Shown here piece after piece: positions 17,161 through 26,129 of a DNA stretch of 34,002 nucleotides. The stretch comes from Loktanella sp. (GTDB taxonomy: Bacteria; Pseudomonadota; Alphaproteobacteria; Rhodobacterales; Rhodobacteraceae), in the NCBI GenBank assembly GCA_024635625.1, contig JAGXIQ010000058.1, positions 1 to 34,002 on the forward strand. The letters run 5' to 3'. Within the stretch, counting starts at the first letter, position 1. Each line of letters starts with the position of its first letter. The notes under the pieces are model-generated. The model was not told where the DNA came from. It made no database searches and saw only the letters and a program-made list of their open reading frames with translations. The position numbers and the translations under genes are program-made.

Positions 17161-18750
17161 CTAGTGTTTGAAGTGGCGCATGCCGGTAAAGACCATAGCG
17201 ATCCCAGCCTCATCCGCAGCGGCGATCACCTCGTTGTCGCGCATCGACCCACCGGGCTGTATAACGCAGGTGGCACCAGCGGAGGCGGCCTCCATCAGGC
17301 CATCGGCGAAGGGAAAGAACGCGTCGGATGCGACCGCAGAGCCGATAGTCAGCGGCTGATCCAGCCCCATCGCCTCGGCCATACGTTCCGATTTTTTGGC
17401 GGCGATCAGGGCAGAGTCAAGACGACTCATCTGACCAGCACCGACGCCGACGGTCGCGCCGTCTTTGACATAGACGATGGCGTTGGACTTGACGTGCTTG
17501 GCGACTTTCCACGCAAATTGCAGGTCGGCCATTTGCGCGTCAGAGGGCTGCACCTTGGTCACGACGCGCAGATCGTCGACGGGGACGTAGCCTGTATCTT
17601 TGTCTTGCACCAGCATGCCACCCGCGACCTGGCGATAGGTCAGCTGTGCGGCCTTAGGATCAGGCAGGCCGTCCGTGGTCAGCAGGCGAAGGTTCTTCTT
17701 ACCCGCGAATACAGCCTTTGCAGCGTCGGATGCGCCGGGCGCAATCACGACTTCGGTGAAAATCTCGACGATGGCTTTCGCGGTGTCTTCGTCCAACGGC
17801 ATGTTCAGTGCTACGATGCCGCCAAAGGCAGATGTACGGTCGCAATCGAAGGCCTTTTGATAGGCCTCGATCAGCGTTGCGCCACGGGCAACACCGCAGG
17901 GATTGGCGTGTTTAATGATTGCAACGGCTGGGCCGTCAGCGGGGTCAAATTCTGCGACCAGTTCGAACGCTGCGTCGGTATCGTTGATGTTGTTGTAAGA
18001 CAATTCCTTGCCTTGGTGCTGCTGTGCCGTCGCCACGCCGGGACGGCCCGTACCATCGGTGTAGAAGTTAGCGGTCTGATGCGGGTTTTCGCCATAACGC
18101 AGTTCCTGACGCAGCTCTCCGGCAAAGGCGCGGCGGCGCGGGGTCGCCAGTTCAATCGCGCCAGCCATCCATGTGCTGACGGCGGCGTCATATGCCCCGG
18201 TGCGGGCATAGGCGGTTTGCGCCAGCTTTTGCCGGAACGCGAGGGTGGTCTGACCATCGTTCGCCGCAAGCTCTGCCAACAGCGCGTCATAATCGCTTAC
18301 GTCAACGACTGTGCTAACAAAGGCATGGTTCTTGGCCGCAGCGCGGATCATCGCGGGGCCGCCAATGTCGATATTTTCGATGCATTCATCATAATCGCCA
18401 CCCTTGGCGACGGTTTCTTCAAACGGATACAGGTTTACGACCAGCAGATCGATCGGCGCAATCCCGTGATCTTCCATCGCTTTTACGTGGCCCGCGTCGT
18501 CGCGCAATGCCAACAGGCCACCGTGGACCATCGGGTGCAGCGTCTTGACGCGCCCGTCCATCATCTCTGGAAACCCAGTGACCTCTGCCACGTCGGTGAC
18601 ATCCAATCCTGCGTCACGCAGTGCCTTGGCCGTGCCGCCAGTGGACAGCAAGGCAACGCCTCGTTCCGCCAGCTTACGGCCAAGATCAATCAGGCCGGTC
18701 TTGTCGGATACGGACAAAAGCGCGCGGCGGAGTGGTTGCAGGTCGGTCAT
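17161..18750 (-). CDS. purH: Bifunctional AICAR transformylase/IMP cyclohydrolase
   Basis: The product is a 529-residue bifunctional enzyme for the last two steps of de novo IMP synthesis. The N-terminal IMP cyclohydrolase (MGS-like) domain covers about residues 1-150 ([31 protein letters not shown]). The transformylase domain follows with [19 protein letters not shown], the KHANPCGVA motif with its catalytic Lys-His pair, and a C-terminal block ending FTGMRHFKH. The length and termini are full. Its start overlaps the stop of the heparinase-like gene (ATGA), and lspA follows nine bases after its stop, so expression is tied to the rsmB-led operon. Confidence 0.98.
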   Translation of the reverse strand: MTDLQPLRRALLSVSDKTGLIDLGRKLAERGVALLSTGGTAKALRDAGLDVTDVAEVTGFPEMMDGRVKTLHPMVHGGLLALRDDAGHVKAMEDHGIAPIDLLVVNLYPFEETVAKGGDYDECIENIDIGGPAMIRAAAKNHAFVSTVVDVSDYDALLAELAANDGQTTLAFRQKLAQTAYARTGAYDAAVSTWMAGAIELATPRRRAFAGELRQELRYGENPHQTANFYTDGTGRPGVATAQQHQGKELSYNNINDTDAAFELVAEFDPADGPAVAIIKHANPCGVARGATLIEAYQKAFDCDRTSAFGGIVALNMPLDEDTAKAIVEIFTEVVIAPGASDAAKAVFAGKKNLRLLTTDGLPDPKAAQLTYRQVAGGMLVQDKDTGYVPVDDLRVVTKVQPSDAQMADLQFAWKVAKHVKSNAIVYVKDGATVGVGAGQMSRLDSALIAAKKSERMAEAMGLDQPLTIGSAVASDAFFPFADGLMEAASAGATCVIQPGGSMRDNEVIAAADEAGIAMVFTGMRHFKH

Positions 18751-20588
18751 GTTTGGTCCCCGATATCTGTGTCATCATCCTCCGCACGTTGCGGAGCAAG
18801 GTCGCGCACCACGTCGGGGGTGTCCTGCGCCTTGGCCAGCGACCAGCGGATGCGCGTCGCATAGGCCATTGCGGCCCCGGATAAAACCACCTGTTGCGCT
18901 GCGCGGGGCTTCAATCGACCCGTTTCAAGATAAACCGACGGATCCAGCGATAGGTCGGCATGCCCATCGTGGCGCAGCACCCAGATTTCGCCGGACTTTA
19001 ACGCCATCGACACGGCGGCGCCGCCAAGGTCCACCACGGCGTCCACGTCGGGGTGCAAATGAAAGCGAATTGCAAAGGGAATACCCTGCAATTGCGTCGC
19101 GTCCAGCGCCCGGTCAAAGCGTTGCTTGTCCGTCGCGTCTAGCGTGGTCAGCAAATCTTCGCCCGCCAACCCGCGCCCGTCAGTCGTCATTTCCAAGATT
19201 CGCGCGTGGGTCAGACCGTGGGTCATGCGAAAGCCATCGTGGGACAGTTCGGCCCGGCGGCCATCGTCCAGATGGGTCACGATACAGTTCACGATATCCG
19301 GCAGGTCGACCAACATCTCCTGACAGACGCCGTTTTCCTTTACGGCAGCCCCAAGTCGGGACGATGAATATCCACCAATACCCAATGTTGAATGACTAGG
19401 CGTCGCTCGGCCCGCTCTGCGCCAGTCCGCGCCGAAACTGACGCCGGACCCGCAGTTCACGATCAATGGACGGCGGCCAGAGGTCAGCTCGAACGCCAGT
19501 GTCGAGGCATGGGCATTGACCGACGCCGCGCCTTCAGGCGGTCTTGCCGCATCCGCGATCAGCGTCGTGCGGCCAGCGGCAAGGCGGGCAAAGCCCATGC
19601 AGGCGGAATCTCCAGTTTCCCGTTTGCCGCCCGTCAAGGACAATGCGTGATCCAGTCGACCGTCCAGACCGCGCCCGCCCCCGTGAAAACGCGCAAGACC
19701 CCCGTCCGCGTGTCGAAGCGCGCGCAGGGTCGGGCCGATGCGGGCAATTGCGTCGGTGATCGCCTGCGGGACAGACAGATCGCTGTCGGCAATAGCAGAA
19801 TGCGCCCAGTGCAGCAGTGTCAGGATATCCAGCAGTTCCTCGGGGTTGCGGGTGGCGATCCCCCCGTCGGGGTTTATTTGACTCGCACAATCGGCGGCCA
19901 AGGCCGCAATTGCAGGGGCGGTCAGCCCCTCCATCCCCTCAAGCGAGAGACCGGCGTAGACCATGCCCGCCAGCGCCTCGAATCGCGCGATGCCCGGTCG
20001 TGTTGCCCGCCAGCGGCGCGATAGAAACAAGGTTTGCTGTCCCAACGACCGGAACAAGCGGTCTTGCGCAGCTTTATCTTGCCCGCGCAGCAGAAAGACA
20101 CCGTGAGAGATCCAGCGAATCAGTCGCCGCCCGGTCAGGTCCGGCGTCCATCCGGGGCCCGTGCCATCACCGAAAGCATCGATCCACTCGCCCACCCACG
20201 CCTGCGCAGCGTGGCGCGCTCTGGCGTCACCGACGGCAGCCAGATCATCAAGCCAGCCAAAACTATGAAGCTCTTGATCGACCATCGCCCGGTCGCCCTC
20301 GGCCTGCCATATAGACCCGCCGGGTGCGGTCGTCAGGACACCAGCAAAAAGGAAATTACCTGCCAGAAGCTGCCGCCCACGCGCGAACAGTCCAATGCTG
20401 CGCGGTTCCGGCTGGGACACAAAGCCTGTGGCAGGCCGCGCTCGCGCTGCCCACCGTGCGTGCACACGGTGCATGAAGGCCCTATTCCGGGCACGCCATG
20501 ATTCCTGGTCGGCCAAGCTGCTGCCTCTGAGTTGCGGTTTCGCAATCTTCTTGGCCGCAAGGTTAGCGCGGGTCGCGGTGTCTGTCAC
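18747..20588 (-). CDS. Heparinase II/III family protein
   Basis: This protein of about 613 residues matches the layout of heparinase II/III-like polysaccharide lyases in Rhodobacteraceae: a helical N-terminal half (around [23 protein letters not shown] in part, then [10 protein letters not shown]) and a beta-rich C-terminal half with [19 protein letters not shown] and [10 protein letters not shown] see no signal peptide; the N-terminus is charged and the protein may be cytoplasmic or peripheral. The substrate is unknown; an acidic polysaccharide or a cell-envelope glycan is possible. The GTG at 20588 was chosen because it overlaps the rsmB stop as GTGA; the longer frame only reads through rsmB. 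It is coupled to purH by ATGA, which is odd company for a lyase. Confidence 0.88.
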   Translation of the reverse strand: MTDTATRANLAAKKIAKPQLRGSSLADQESWRARNRAFMHRVHARWAARARPATGFVSQPEPRSIGLFARGRQLLAGNFLFAGVLTTAPGGSIWQAEGDRAMVDQELHSFGWLDDLAAVGDARARHAAQAWVGEWIDAFGDGTGPGWTPDLTGRRLIRWISHGVFLLRGQDKAAQDRLFRSLGQQTLFLSRRWRATRPGIARFEALAGMVYAGLSLEGMEGLTAPAIAALAADCASQINPDGGIATRNPEELLDILTLLHWAHSAIADSDLSVPQAITDAIARIGPTLRALRHADGGLARFHGGGRGLDGRLDHALSLTGGKRETGDSACMGFARLAAGRTTLIADAARPPEGAASVNAHASTLAFELTSGRRPLIVNCGSGVSFGADWRRAGRATPSHSTLGIGGYSSSRLGAAVKENGVCQEMLVDLPDIVNCIVTHLDDGRRAELSHDGFRMTHGLTHARILEMTTDGRGLAGEDLLTTLDATDKQRFDRALDATQLQGIPFAIRFHLHPDVDAVVDLGGAAVSMALKSGEIWVLRHDGHADLSLDPSVYLETGRLKPRAAQQVVLSGAAMAYATRIRWSLAKAQDTPDVVRDLAPQRAEDDDTDIGDQT

Positions 20589-21856
20589 GCGGGCTTTGTC
20601 AGCACCGCCATGTAGAATCCATCCATCCCGCCGATTTCCGCCCAGTAGTCCGGGCGCAGCCGCAGCCCACCCTCTTCGGTGATCCAAGAAGGATCAACGC
20701 CGGGCTGAAGAAGTGCCGCACGGTCCACAGTCAGGTCTGGATGCCGCTCCAACGCTTCTTCGACCTGCACTTCACCTTCGTCCGGCAACAAAGAGCAGGT
20801 GCAAAACAAAAGCCGCCCACCCGGTTTCACCAGCGTCAGTGCGTGATCAATCATAGCGCATTGCTGCTCGATCAACTCGCCAAACTCTGCTCCATCCTTG
20901 GCATAGGCCAGGTCGGGGTGGCGGCGCATGGTTCCAGTCGCACTACAAGGGGCGTCCAACAGGACTACGTCCCATTCGCCATTCACATCAAATGCATCGG
21001 CCACTTCGCTGATCGCATTCAATCCGACCCGGGTTAGGTTCTGGGCTACCCGTGCCATACGAGAAGCGGAGGCATCGACAGCAGTTACTTCTGCCCCGCG
21101 TGCGGCCAGTTGCAAAGTCTTACCGCCGGGGGCGGCACAAAGGTCAAGCACGCGCAGGCCAGAAATATCGCCCAGCAATTGCACCGGTAAGGCGGCGGCG
21201 GCATCTTGCACCCACCAGTCCCCAGCGTCGTAGCCGGGTAGCTGCGTCACCTGCCCCGCATCCATAATCCGCACAGACCCCGTCGGCAGAACCGTCCCGC
21301 CTACTGCATCGGCCAGCGCCTGTGCATCGCCCTTGGGGGTCAGGTCAAGCGGCGGCGTCGTGGCCTGTACGGCCTCCATTGCTTCTACGTCTTTGCGACC
21401 CCAAGCAGAAACCAGCGGCTGGCGCAGCCATCCGGGCAGTAACGGCGCGGGCATCTTAGCCCAAGCGTCGGGGCCTTTGTCAGCAACTTTGCGCAGGACC
21501 GCATTGACCAGACCTTTTAAGCGCGCAGTATGATGATTGCGGCCGACGATTTCGACGTAAGCGTTCACGACGCCGTATGCCGCAGCGCCCTGCACAATCT
21601 CTAGCGTTCCCAGGCGCAAAGCGTTCTGCACGTATACAGGCGGCTCTTTTGCCAAGAAAGGTTTCAGCATCCGGTCAGCGCGGTCCAGCATCCGCAAACC
21701 TTCGGTAGCAAGCCGCTGGGAGCGGGCCCGATCCTCTGGAGCGAGATGATCCAGCGCCCCGCCACCTAAGAGTTCGGACAGCAGGCGCCCCTCTTCGATG
21801 ACCTGTTGAAGCAGGTGATGCGCGGCACGGCGCGGGGCAAGGCCGGTCTGATCCAT
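20585..21856 (-). CDS. rsmB: 16S rRNA (cytosine-5) methyltransferase RsmB family
   Basis: This 423-residue SAM-dependent enzyme methylates a cytosine of 16S rRNA. An N-terminal NusB-like helical domain (about 1-140, with RLGTLEIVQGAAAYGVVNAYVE) is followed by the Rossmann methyltransferase domain: LDLCAAPGGKTLQL at 238-250, DAPCSATGTMRRHPD at 301-315 with Cys304 as the releasing cysteine, and FCTCSLLPDEGE at 351 onward with catalytic Cys354. The first gene of a long minus-strand operon, it is divergent from the small SdhAF4-type gene with a 67-base shared promoter region. The heparinase-like gene begins inside its stop codon. Confidence 0.95.
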   Translation of the reverse strand: MDQTGLAPRRAAHHLLQQVIEEGRLLSELLGGGALDHLAPEDRARSQRLATEGLRMLDRADRMLKPFLAKEPPVYVQNALRLGTLEIVQGAAAYGVVNAYVEIVGRNHHTARLKGLVNAVLRKVADKGPDAWAKMPAPLLPGWLRQPLVSAWGRKDVEAMEAVQATTPPLDLTPKGDAQALADAVGGTVLPTGSVRIMDAGQVTQLPGYDAGDWWVQDAAAALPVQLLGDISGLRVLDLCAAPGGKTLQLAARGAEVTAVDASASRMARVAQNLTRVGLNAISEVADAFDVNGEWDVVLLDAPCSATGTMRRHPDLAYAKDGAEFGELIEQQCAMIDHALTLVKPGGRLLFCTCSLLPDEGEVQVEEALERHPDLTVDRAALLQPGVDPSWITEEGGLRLRPDYWAEIGGMDGFYMAVLTKPA

Positions 21857-21923
21857 GGGGAAACCCTTGTTTGGTGTCGCAAGCGGGGTATATCAGCAGC
21901 ACACCCCCGGCAAGGACAAGACC

Positions 21924-22112
21924 ATGACGGAAGATAAACCTGCAGATCGGCCCGACCTGCCCGCCGCCGCCCAGCGCGCCCTTGCCGAAGCGGCAGAGCG
22001 TAGGGCAAATGAAGAGGCACTGCGCCTGCCACCAGAACTTGGCGGTCGCGAAGGCCCGGAACCCGTCCGCTATGGCGACTGGGAAAATAAGGGCCTTGCC
22101 ATCGATTTCTAG
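21924..22112 (+). CDS. DUF1674 / SdhAF4-type small protein
   Basis: This is a 62-residue protein with a charged Ala/Glu-rich N-terminal part and the family-defining C-terminal block GPEPVRYGDWENKGLAIDF. DUF1674 includes eukaryotic SDHAF4, which helps flavinylated succinate dehydrogenase subunit A assemble; bacterial members are assumed to do the same for SdhA. The ATG at 21924 is preceded by AAGGAC and places the start directly before the conserved acidic segment. The gene is divergent from rsmB and convergent with the secreted hypothetical gene, with which it shares the stop-codon tetramer CTAG. Confidence 0.85.
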   Translation: MTEDKPADRPDLPAAAQRALAEAAERRANEEALRLPPELGGREGPEPVRYGDWENKGLAIDF

Positions 22113-22465
22113 CGGATGCGCAAGGTCGCGTCGTCGCCGCCCCCTTGGTCAGCGGTGAAACGTAAGAGGTCTCCGTTTACCTCTACCGTCTGGCAGTTTT
22201 GTGGGAATACGCGGCTGCCCCACGCCATTTCGCGACAAAAATAGCGATCTTGCCATGTCCACGAACCCGTAACGGTGCCGCCCATCGCATCGCCTGCGAT
22301 TTGTCCATCACCAGCTACATTTAAGGCAACGCCCAACAGACGCTTTGTCAGGCTGCGGCCTTCGACAAGGTTCAGAAACGCGGCGCGATCGGTAACGGGA
22401 CGATACTCTTGCGCCGATGCGACAAGGGGCATTGAGATCAGCAGGGCGGCAATCAAGGCTTTCAT
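22109..22465 (-). CDS. Secreted hypothetical protein
   Basis: This 118-residue protein has a clear cleavable signal peptide (MKALIAALLISMPLVASAQ), so it is probably periplasmic. The mature part has two cysteines (RYFCREM and QNCQTVEV) that could form a disulfide, several aromatic residues (GSWTWQDRYF) and an acidic, glycine-rich C-terminal segment (DQGGGDDATL). I do not recognise the family with confidence. A strong GAGGAGG ribosome-binding site lies seven bases before the ATG at 22465. It lies 49 bases after dapB on the same strand and may be read from the dapB promoter, but nothing suggests a role in lysine synthesis. Its stop shares CTAG with the convergent gene. Confidence 0.78.
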   Translation of the reverse strand: MKALIAALLISMPLVASAQEYRPVTDRAAFLNLVEGRSLTKRLLGVALNVAGDGQIAGDAMGGTVTGSWTWQDRYFCREMAWGSRVFPQNCQTVEVNGDLLRFTADQGGGDDATLRIR

Positions 22466-22514
22466 GGGCAATCCTCCTCGCCCCAGACTTAGCGCCCGAT
22501 GCCCGCGATCAAGA

Positions 22515-23324
22515 CTACAACCCCAGCACGTCCAGCATGTCGTAATGGCCGGGGTCGCGATCTTGTCCCCAAAGCGCGGCCTTCAAAGCACCCCGAACAA
22601 AGACACGGCGATCAGTGGCCACATGCCGCAGGGTAATCCGCTCTCCATCAGCGGCAAACATCACATCGTGTTCACCAACGATATCACCGCCGCGAATGGC
22701 GGAAAACCCGATGTCGCCGCGCTTGCGGGCACCTGTTATGCCGTCGCGCCCGCTATCCCGCACGTCAGTCAGCGCGACGCCGCGTCCCTCTGCCGCAGCC
22801 TCGCCTAGCATCAATGCGGTGCCAGAGGGGGCGTCAACCTTTTGGCGATGATGCGCTTCGACAATTTCGATGTCAAAATCTTCGTCCAACGCAGCAGCTA
22901 CCTTGCGGGTCAGTTGTACGAGCAGGTTCACGCCAAGGCTCATATTACCGGCCCGCACAATCACGGCATGGTGGGCCGCACGGTCGATTGCTTCGATGTC
23001 CACCTCTGATAAGCCTGTGGTCCCGATTACATGCACCGCACGTGCCTGTGCTGCCAGCCCTGCAAAAGCGACCGTCGCGGCAGGGGCGGTAAAGTCGATA
23101 ACCGCCTGCGCCTTGGCAAATGCCGCGACCGGATCGTCCGTCACCGTCACACCAACTGATTGACCGCCCATCGCCACACCGATGTCCTGACCGATCCAAG
23201 CATGACCCTCACGTTCCAGCGCGGCCACCAGACGACACGCGTCAGATGCCACGACGGCCTGCACCAACATCTGCCCCATACGGCCAGAAGCCCCCGTGAT
23301 CACGATTCCCGGTATGTCTATCAT
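22515..23324 (-). CDS. dapB: 4-hydroxy-tetrahydrodipicolinate reductase
   Basis: The product is a 269-residue NAD(P)H-dependent enzyme of the diaminopimelate/lysine pathway. The nucleotide-binding motif [10 protein letters not shown] is at about 9-18, the GTTGLS segment at 101-106, and the catalytic block [15 protein letters not shown] at 156-170 contains the proton-donor histidine pair and Lys162. The length is normal. The ATG at 23324 follows a good AAGGAG site; nine codons of open frame upstream are probably not translated. It is divergent from rbfA across a 99-base gap. Its presence shows the organism uses the diaminopimelate route, which bears on the saccharopine dehydrogenase-like gene in this window. 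Confidence 0.97.
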   Translation of the reverse strand: MIDIPGIVITGASGRMGQMLVQAVVASDACRLVAALEREGHAWIGQDIGVAMGGQSVGVTVTDDPVAAFAKAQAVIDFTAPAATVAFAGLAAQARAVHVIGTTGLSEVDIEAIDRAAHHAVIVRAGNMSLGVNLLVQLTRKVAAALDEDFDIEIVEAHHRQKVDAPSGTALMLGEAAAEGRGVALTDVRDSGRDGITGARKRGDIGFSAIRGGDIVGEHDVMFAADGERITLRHVATDRRVFVRGALKAALWGQDRDPGHYDMLDVLGL

Positions 23325-23423
23325 AGCCGTCTCCTTGCAACTTTCCGCCAAGGCATAGCCTTCGCAGGGGCTGTGGAAAAGCCCACGCTTGGAAATGACA
23401 CCTAACGGGTTTAAGGGACGGGC

Positions 23424-23873
23424 ATGGCCAAGAAATCATCCTCCGGGGGCGGCGCCCCCAACCAGCGACAGTTGCGGCTCGGCGAATTGATCCGCCGCAG
23501 GCTGTCAGAACTCCTCCAACGTGGTGAAATCCACGATCCTGACCTGATGCGCATGATGATCACCGTGGGCGAGGTGCGCTGTTCGCCGGACCTGTCCGTC
23601 GCGACGGCCTTCGTTTTACCGCTGGGTGGCGACAAAAAAGACGAGGCACTTCTTGCCCTGCGCAAGTCCCGCCACGAGATCAGGCGCGAGGTCGCGAAAG
23701 TCCTGAACATCAAATTCGCACCCGAGATCCGGTTCGAGATCGACGACACCTTTGATCGGATGGACGCTACCCGCGCCCTTTTCGAACGCGAAGATGTCAA
23801 AGCCGATCTGGAAGCACTGGATGAGGTGCCTGAAGTTGATTCGACAGAACAAGACAAAGACGACGACGCATGA
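23424..23873 (+). CDS. rbfA: 30S ribosome-binding factor A
   Basis: This 149-residue assembly factor of the small ribosomal subunit acts late in 16S 5'-end maturation and in the cold-shock response. The central KH-like region is recognisable: [20 protein letters not shown], then [23 protein letters not shown], and [18 protein letters not shown] near the end of the domain. A short acidic tail ([11 protein letters not shown]) extends the protein beyond the domain, as in many Alphaproteobacteria. A lysine/serine-rich N-terminal extension precedes the domain. The start has AAGGGA six bases upstream. Its stop overlaps the next start as ATGA. Confidence 0.94.
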   Translation: MAKKSSSGGGAPNQRQLRLGELIRRRLSELLQRGEIHDPDLMRMMITVGEVRCSPDLSVATAFVLPLGGDKKDEALLALRKSRHEIRREVAKVLNIKFAPEIRFEIDDTFDRMDATRALFEREDVKADLEALDEVPEVDSTEQDKDDDA

Positions 23874-24592
23874 TCCGCGCGCTGGCCTTTGTGCTGGCGC
23901 TGATCTGCGGTCCAGCCGCTGCCGTCACATGCAACGACGTCGCGTTTGACGGACACCGCTTCACCGCGTGCACCGTGGATGCGACGACAGAAAATTTGGC
24001 GCTCTTCCATCGCGACGGCAATGGGGGCGTGCTGGGCGGCTGGGGGCCTTTGGCCGACAGCGTCAAACCGCGCACCCTGACCTTTGCAATGAACGCAGGC
24101 ATGTACCATCCGGATCGGCGTGCTGTTGGTCTGTATATTCAAGATTTTCGCGAAGACGCGCCATTGGTCACCCGCAAAGGACCGGGGAACTTTGGCTTGC
24201 TGCCTAATGGCGTTTTCTGCATTACCGACGACAGCGCCCGCGTCATTGAGGCGCTGAATTACGAGGCGACGCAGCCCAGTTGCCGTGACGCTACGCAGTC
24301 CGGCCCGATGCTGGTCATCGGTGGCAAATTGCACCCGCGGTTCTTGCCCAACTCTGATTCGGTGAATATTCGCAATGGCGTCGGCACGACTCATAACGGT
24401 CATACGGCAATTTTTGCGATCTCGAACGATCCGGTGAATTTTCACACATTTGCACGATTCTTCCGCGATGCCCTCGGAACACCAGACGCGCTGTTCCTCG
24501 ACGGAAGCGTGTCTCGGCTTTACGCTCCATCAATGAATCGCGCCGATTTCGGCTTCACTCAATTGGGCCCTATGGTCGGCGTGATCGAATAG
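23870..24592 (+). CDS. Phosphodiester glycosidase family protein (DUF2233/NAGPA-like), secreted
   Basis: This 240-residue protein has a signal peptide ([18 protein letters not shown]) and is probably periplasmic. The family resembles the catalytic domain of mammalian N-acetylglucosamine-1-phosphodiester alpha-N-acetylglucosaminidase. Conserved parts include TFAMNAGMYHPD near 70-82, GLLPNGVFCITDD, QSGPMLVIGG near 143-152, and DALFLDGSVSRLY near 205-218. Cysteines at about 21, 34, 116 and 138 could form disulfides. The bacterial substrate is unknown; envelope glycan phosphodiesters are an inference. It starts within an ATGA overlap with rbfA and precedes truB by 63 bases, so it is embedded in a translation-factor operon. 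Confidence 0.85.
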   Translation: MIRALAFVLALICGPAAAVTCNDVAFDGHRFTACTVDATTENLALFHRDGNGGVLGGWGPLADSVKPRTLTFAMNAGMYHPDRRAVGLYIQDFREDAPLVTRKGPGNFGLLPNGVFCITDDSARVIEALNYEATQPSCRDATQSGPMLVIGGKLHPRFLPNSDSVNIRNGVGTTHNGHTAIFAISNDPVNFHTFARFFRDALGTPDALFLDGSVSRLYAPSMNRADFGFTQLGPMVGVIE

Positions 24593-24655
24593 CGTGACTT
24601 GACCGCAGCGCGCCCGCGGCCTAGCAGGCGCGTTCATTCGCAGGCGGAGAGACCC

Positions 24656-25561
24656 ATGGGACGGCGCAAATCGGGACGCAACATTTCGGGCTGGCTGATC
24701 GTGGACAAACCCGCGGGTCTCACCTCGACCACCGTCGTCAATAAAGTGCGCTGGGCGCTGAACGCCAATAAGGCGGGCCACGCGGGCACCCTTGACCCCG
24801 ATGCCACCGGCGTTCTGGCGATCGCACTGGGTGAGGCCACGAAGACCGTGCCATTTATCACCGATGCGCTAAAGGCTTATACCTTCACGATCCGCCTTGG
24901 GCAGGCCACCAACACCGACGATGCCGAAGGCGAGGTCGTGGCGTCCAGCGACACCCGTCCGACCGATGATCAGATTAAGGCTGCCCTCGGCCAGTTTGTT
25001 GGCGACATCATGCAAGTGCCGCCGCAATTTTCAGCCGTCAAGATCGACGGGGAACGCGCCTATAAGCGTGCTCGCGACGGCGAAACCATGGAAATTGCGG
25101 CACGGCCCCTATGGGTCGACAGCCTGCTATTGGACGATCGCCCCGACGCCGACCACGTGACGCTGGAAATGGTATGCGGTAAGGGCGGTTACGTCCGGTC
25201 TATCGCCCGCGATTTGGGCGAGGTGTTAGGTTGCTATGCGCACGTTCGTAAGCTGCGCCGCATCTGGTCTGGCCCATTCAAGGTCGAAGACGGCCTGACG
25301 CTAGAGGCCATCGACGCCATCGCACGTACCGATGAACTCGACACTCACATCCAACCGCTAGAGGTTGGTTTGGCCGACTTGCCGATGGTCAGCTGCCCCA
25401 CCGCCAGCCTAACCGCTTTGCGCAACGGGAACGCTGCGATGGTTATTGCGTCGGGCATCGACTACGGCACCGAAGTCTGGGCCGCCCACGAAGGCCGCGC
25501 AGTCGCGGTGGGTCGCCTGATGGGCAGCGAACTGCATCCGTCCCGCGTGTTCGTCGACTGA
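24656..25561 (+). CDS. truB: tRNA pseudouridine(55) synthase
   Basis: This 301-residue enzyme makes pseudouridine 55 in the T-loop of tRNAs. The start [20 protein letters not shown] is typical of alphaproteobacterial TruB. The catalytic aspartate is Asp47 in [13 protein letters not shown], followed by the family segments [36 protein letters not shown], and [15 protein letters not shown]-terminal PUA-like region is present. The ATG at 24656 has GGAGAG nearby and avoids 19 poorly conserved upstream codons. It follows the glycosidase-like gene by 63 bases; rbfA and truB are classic neighbours. Confidence 0.96.
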   Translation: MGRRKSGRNISGWLIVDKPAGLTSTTVVNKVRWALNANKAGHAGTLDPDATGVLAIALGEATKTVPFITDALKAYTFTIRLGQATNTDDAEGEVVASSDTRPTDDQIKAALGQFVGDIMQVPPQFSAVKIDGERAYKRARDGETMEIAARPLWVDSLLLDDRPDADHVTLEMVCGKGGYVRSIARDLGEVLGCYAHVRKLRRIWSGPFKVEDGLTLEAIDAIARTDELDTHIQPLEVGLADLPMVSCPTASLTALRNGNAAMVIASGIDYGTEVWAAHEGRAVAVGRLMGSELHPSRVFVD

Positions 25562-25616
25562 CGTCCGGAAAGAGGCACCCTTTCGGACCAGGCCCATTGC
25601 GTGGCATATCAATGCC

Positions 25617-26129
25617 ATGATCCAACGCGATTACACCGCCCCAGACGGCACTATCTCTCACGCTGTGTATTCCCCGTGCGAGGCATACCGCTACCGGCTT
25701 GATCGCAGCTGGTCCGATGCGCCGCCGCTTGTCTGGATCATGCTAAACCCATCGACCGCGACTGAACGGGCCAACGACCCCACGATTGCCCGATGTGAGG
25801 CGCGGGCACGCGCTATGGGCTTCGGCGGCCTACGGATCGTAAATCTTTTCGGCTTCCGCGCGACCGCCCCCGCAGACCTCAGGCGCAGTCCCATCCCCAT
25901 CGGGCCAGACAACGATTCGCAGGTGCTTGCAGCCTGTGACGGCGCAGGCACGATCGTAGCAGGCTGGGGCGTGCATGGGGTGCATATGGGTCGCGCCGAC
26001 GCTGTGCGACTTTTGCTGCGTGACAGGGGCCTCGCGATCCATACACTTGGGTTGACGCAACATGGCCACCCGCGACATCCACTTTATGTCGCTTACGCCA
26101 CCCAACCGGAGTTATGGCCTTATGATTGA
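25617..26129 (+). CDS. DUF1643 domain-containing protein
   Basis: The product is a 170-residue cytoplasmic protein of the DUF1643 family, whose biochemical role is not established. Characteristic segments are LVWIMLNPSTATERANDPTI at about 39-58, FGGLRIVNLFGFRATAP at 73-89, IGPDNDSQ near 98-105, VAGWGVHG near 117-124, and a C-terminal HPLYVAYATQPE. These match well-conserved blocks in phage, plasmid and chromosomal members. It lies 55 bases after truB. Its last eight bases overlap the start of the dehalogenase-like gene, consistent with translational coupling, although no shared function is known. Confidence 0.88.
   Translation: MIQRDYTAPDGTISHAVYSPCEAYRYRLDRSWSDAPPLVWIMLNPSTATERANDPTIARCEARARAMGFGGLRIVNLFGFRATAPADLRRSPIPIGPDNDSQVLAACDGAGTIVAGWGVHGVHMGRADAVRLLLRDRGLAIHTLGLTQHGHPRHPLYVAYATQPELWPYD

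Noticed and set aside
17056-18864. 602-codon plus-strand open frame antisense to purH
   Set aside because: It is entirely opposite the well-supported purH and part of lspA, has a His/Gly/Val-rich composition with no domain, and is a codon-bias shadow.
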